Shown here: piece after piece, positions 63,509-64,000 of the stretch
Numbering within the stretch: position 1 is the stretch's first letter
Layout of the letters: every line of letters begins with the position of its first letter
Origin: Toxotes chatareus
Lineage: Eukaryota > Chordata > Actinopteri > Toxotidae
Reading direction: 5' to 3'
Assembly (NCBI GenBank): GCA_016801885.1
Contig: CM028893.1
Location: forward strand, 8,011,950 to 8,075,949
Length of the DNA stretch: 64,000 nt
The notes under the pieces: model-generated
The model's input: the letters and a program-made list of their open reading frames with translations, nothing else
What the model was told of the DNA's origin: nothing
Databases searched by the model: none
Made by a program: the position numbers and the translations under genes

Positions 63509-63790
63509 GCTTGGTTGGTCGACCACATGAACCACTGGATGAATTCCTGTGAAATTTGGTGAGGACATTCATGATCCCCAGGGGATAAACTGTGCTGAGT
63601 TTGGTGACCCCATGACTTTTCCTTTAGTGTCACCATGACACTGACATTTTTGGTTTTTAGTGAAATATCTTGACATTTGCATGGATTGCCATGAAATTTG
63701 GTCCAGATAGCCATGGTGAGGAGGATGAATCCTGCTGACTTTGTTGATCCCTTTACTTTTCATCTAGTTTTCATCATGAACACCAAAGAA
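63509..63790 (+). mobile_element. Teleost dispersed repeat of the CCATGAAATTTGG type
   Basis: The words GGTTGGTCGACCACATGA, GAAATTTGGTGAGGACATTC, GATCCCCAGGGGATAAAC, GGTGACCCCATGACTTTTCC, TAGTGTCACCATGACACTG and GGATTGCCATGAAATTTGG match a repeat I recognise as very common in perch-like fishes. It contains two related units (from 63537 and from 63682, about 145 bp apart), as is usual for this family. There is no open frame; the open frames in the minus strand are accidental. Confidence 0.8.
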
Positions 63791-63867
63791 CTGCTCAAAG
63801 AGCTGCTTGCATGGCTGTAGACTTAAGCTTGTTTTATTTCACTCCATCACATCTAATGGGCTAGAGG

Positions 63868-64000
63868 CGAAATGATTGTCAATTAACCAATTAGTTGAGG
63901 GATACAAAAATAACCTATGACCATTTTGACAATCAGTTAATTGTTTCGAATATTATTTATGATTCTGGACTGTCGGTTGAAGAAAACAAGCTATTAGGAG
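63868..64000. mobile_element. Teleost dispersed repeat (AATCGATTAATCG family), cut by the window end
   Basis: CGAAATGATTGTCAATTAAC, CCATTTTGACAATCAGTTAA, TTGTTTCGAATATTATTT and GGACTGTCGGTTGAAGAAAA follow in the order seen in a common fish repeat whose less decayed copies read GATTAGTCGATTAATCG, then TTTTGATAATCGATTAATCG, then GGACTGTTGGTCGGACAAAA. The first parts form an imperfect inverted repeat. The element continues beyond the right edge. Confidence 0.7.

Overview
The window is nuclear DNA from a vertebrate, almost certainly a percomorph teleost fish. Two things support this. First, there is one complete intron-containing gene that reads as the fish orthologue of CAAP1. Second, several dispersed repeats match families I know from perch-like fishes: the large fold-back element with TTAGCTTAGC-type arms, the CCATGAAATTTGG element and the TCGATTAATCG-type element. 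(CA)n, (GA)n and poly-T tracts are frequent. Nothing looks bacterial, viral or organellar.

Layout. Positions 1-4721 are read as the last long intron of an ABC transporter of the ABCA1/ABCA4 type on the + strand. Its C-terminal exon (4722-4850) begins with the family signature VFVNFAK. A presumed 3'UTR follows, possibly ending at four overlapping AATAAA hexamers (7719-7736). At 7831-7913 there is a small CpG cluster ending in a good splice donor, and a second exon-like segment lies at 8215-8299; together they could be the start of a non-coding transcript. From about 8.3 to 33.3 kb I see no protein-coding gene. This stretch holds simple repeats, three fold-back or inverted-repeat elements, a long perfect hairpin (25435-25483), an isolated Pol III B box, several conserved-element-like islands, and three exact copies of the PBX/PREP decamer TGATTGACAG between 18.7 and 26.6 kb.

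caap1 fills 33526-36596: six coding exons, 996 nt, 331 residues. It has a CpG-rich, TATA-less promoter just upstream and an ATTAAA poly(A) signal at 36809. CTCF-like motifs lie on both sides (33376 and 36906). caap1 encodes a small nuclear-type protein reported to restrain caspase-dependent apoptosis.

From 36.9 kb to the end the DNA is again mostly gene-poor. One 141-bp segment (43328-43468) looks like a phase-0 coding exon of an unidentified gene. A hAT-type non-autonomous element with an almost intact target-site duplication lies at 56993-57190. Two teleost dispersed repeats close the window, the last cut by its edge. The ABCA gene and caap1 lie in the same orientation but show no functional link. 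The window reads as a gene-poor regulatory landscape around caap1. No new protein-coding system is evident; the points most worth checking are regulatory or structural.
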